From: Bacteroidales bacterium
Lineage (GTDB): Bacteria; Bacteroidota; Bacteroidia; Bacteroidales; JAOZTL01
Length of the DNA stretch: 5,909 nucleotides
NCBI GenBank assembly: GCA_029942205.1
Contig: JAOZTL010000221.1
Coordinates: 1 to 5,909, forward strand
Direction of reading: 5' to 3'
Shown one piece after another: positions 5,787 through 5,909 of the stretch; position 1 is the stretch's first letter; each line of letters begins with the position of its first letter. Position numbers and translations under genes: made by a program. Below the pieces are notes generated by a model. The model was not told where the DNA came from. It did no database searches and saw only the letters and a program-made list of their open reading frames with translations.

Positions 5787-5827
5787 TTAATTGTGAGTTT
5801 GTGTGATATTCAACTTTAATTGTGAGT
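5787..5827. repeat. Direct repeat of 12 bases next to the promoter
   Basis: TTAATTGTGAGT occurs at 5787-5798 and again at 5816-5827, offset by 29 bases, close to three helical turns. One copy covers the predicted transcription start of the minus promoter; the other lies in the early leader. Same-face spacing suits a regulator binding both copies, but this is inference. A separate 11-base inverted repeat (AATTTGTTAAT at 5781-5791, complement at 5853-5863) brackets the same region. Confidence 0.4.
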
Positions 5828-5851
5828 AGCAAATCTAATGGTTTATATTTG
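5820..5851 (+). promoter_or_regulatory. Possible overlapping divergent promoter
   Basis: On the plus strand TTG at 5820-5822 and TATATTTG at 5844-5851 are separated by 21 bases, again matching the TTG/TAnnTTTG pattern. It would drive a gene beyond the right edge. It overlaps the minus promoter almost fully, so the two could not be occupied at once. AT-rich DNA produces such matches by chance, and no downstream gene is visible in the remaining 58 bases. Confidence 0.35.
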
Positions 5852-5860
5852 GATTAACAA
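5830..5860 (-). promoter_or_regulatory. Predicted Bacteroidota-type promoter of the membrane-protein gene
   Basis: On the minus strand a -33 TTG (5860-5858) is followed after 20 bases by TAGATTTG (5837-5830), an exact match to the Bacteroidota sigma consensus TTG-N19-21-TAnnTTTG. Transcription would begin near 5824, giving a leader of roughly 90 bases that contains the hairpin at 5755-5777. The exact motif and spacing make this the best promoter in the window. Confidence 0.6.
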
Positions 5861-5909
5861 ATTTTTCGAAATGATTTAATTTGCTAATAATAAGATGGTT
5901 ACTTTGTCA

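Overview
The window looks like chromosomal DNA of a Bacteroidota bacterium, perhaps a marine or aquatic Cytophagales or Flavobacteriales type; the genus cannot be told. The DNA is AT-rich, most strongly between genes. Starts sit behind A-rich leaders, mostly without a Shine-Dalgarno. One promoter fits the Bacteroidota pattern TTG-N19-21-TAnnTTTG. The outer-membrane barrel ends in Phe.

Layout, left to right. (1) Positions 1-393, minus strand: start of a response-regulator gene (complete REC domain) that runs off the left edge. (2) 394-896: a 503-base gap with no convincing gene, holding three copies of a short dispersed repeat, a palindrome beside the regulator start and a small hairpin before the next gene. 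(3) 897-3293, plus: a complete penicillin-acylase-type N-terminal nucleophile hydrolase with an N-terminal membrane anchor. (4) 3294-3502: convergent gap with a strong terminator hairpin and a fourth repeat copy. (5) 3503-4493, minus: an exported outer-membrane beta-barrel gene split by a one-base shift in a run of nine A. (6) 4494-4828: 335-base AT-rich gap with a 105-base near-perfect inverted repeat. (7) 4829-5731, minus: an unrecognised protein with about eight membrane segments. (8) 5732-5909: its leader and promoter, overlapped by a possible divergent promoter for a gene beyond the right edge.

The genes do not form an obvious pathway. Acylase and barrel gene are convergent. Barrel gene and membrane-protein gene are co-directional but 335 bases apart, so probably separate transcripts. 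Their shared feature is a similar hairpin just upstream of each start, with matching loop length and apparent compensatory changes, which may mean shared control.

The best leads are: the homopolymer frameshift in the barrel gene; the repeat, whose copies differ mainly by synonymous changes and one in-frame three-base indel when read as peptide; and the paired leader hairpins. I see no CRISPR array, tRNA, rRNA, transposase or clear multi-gene defence or biosynthetic system.
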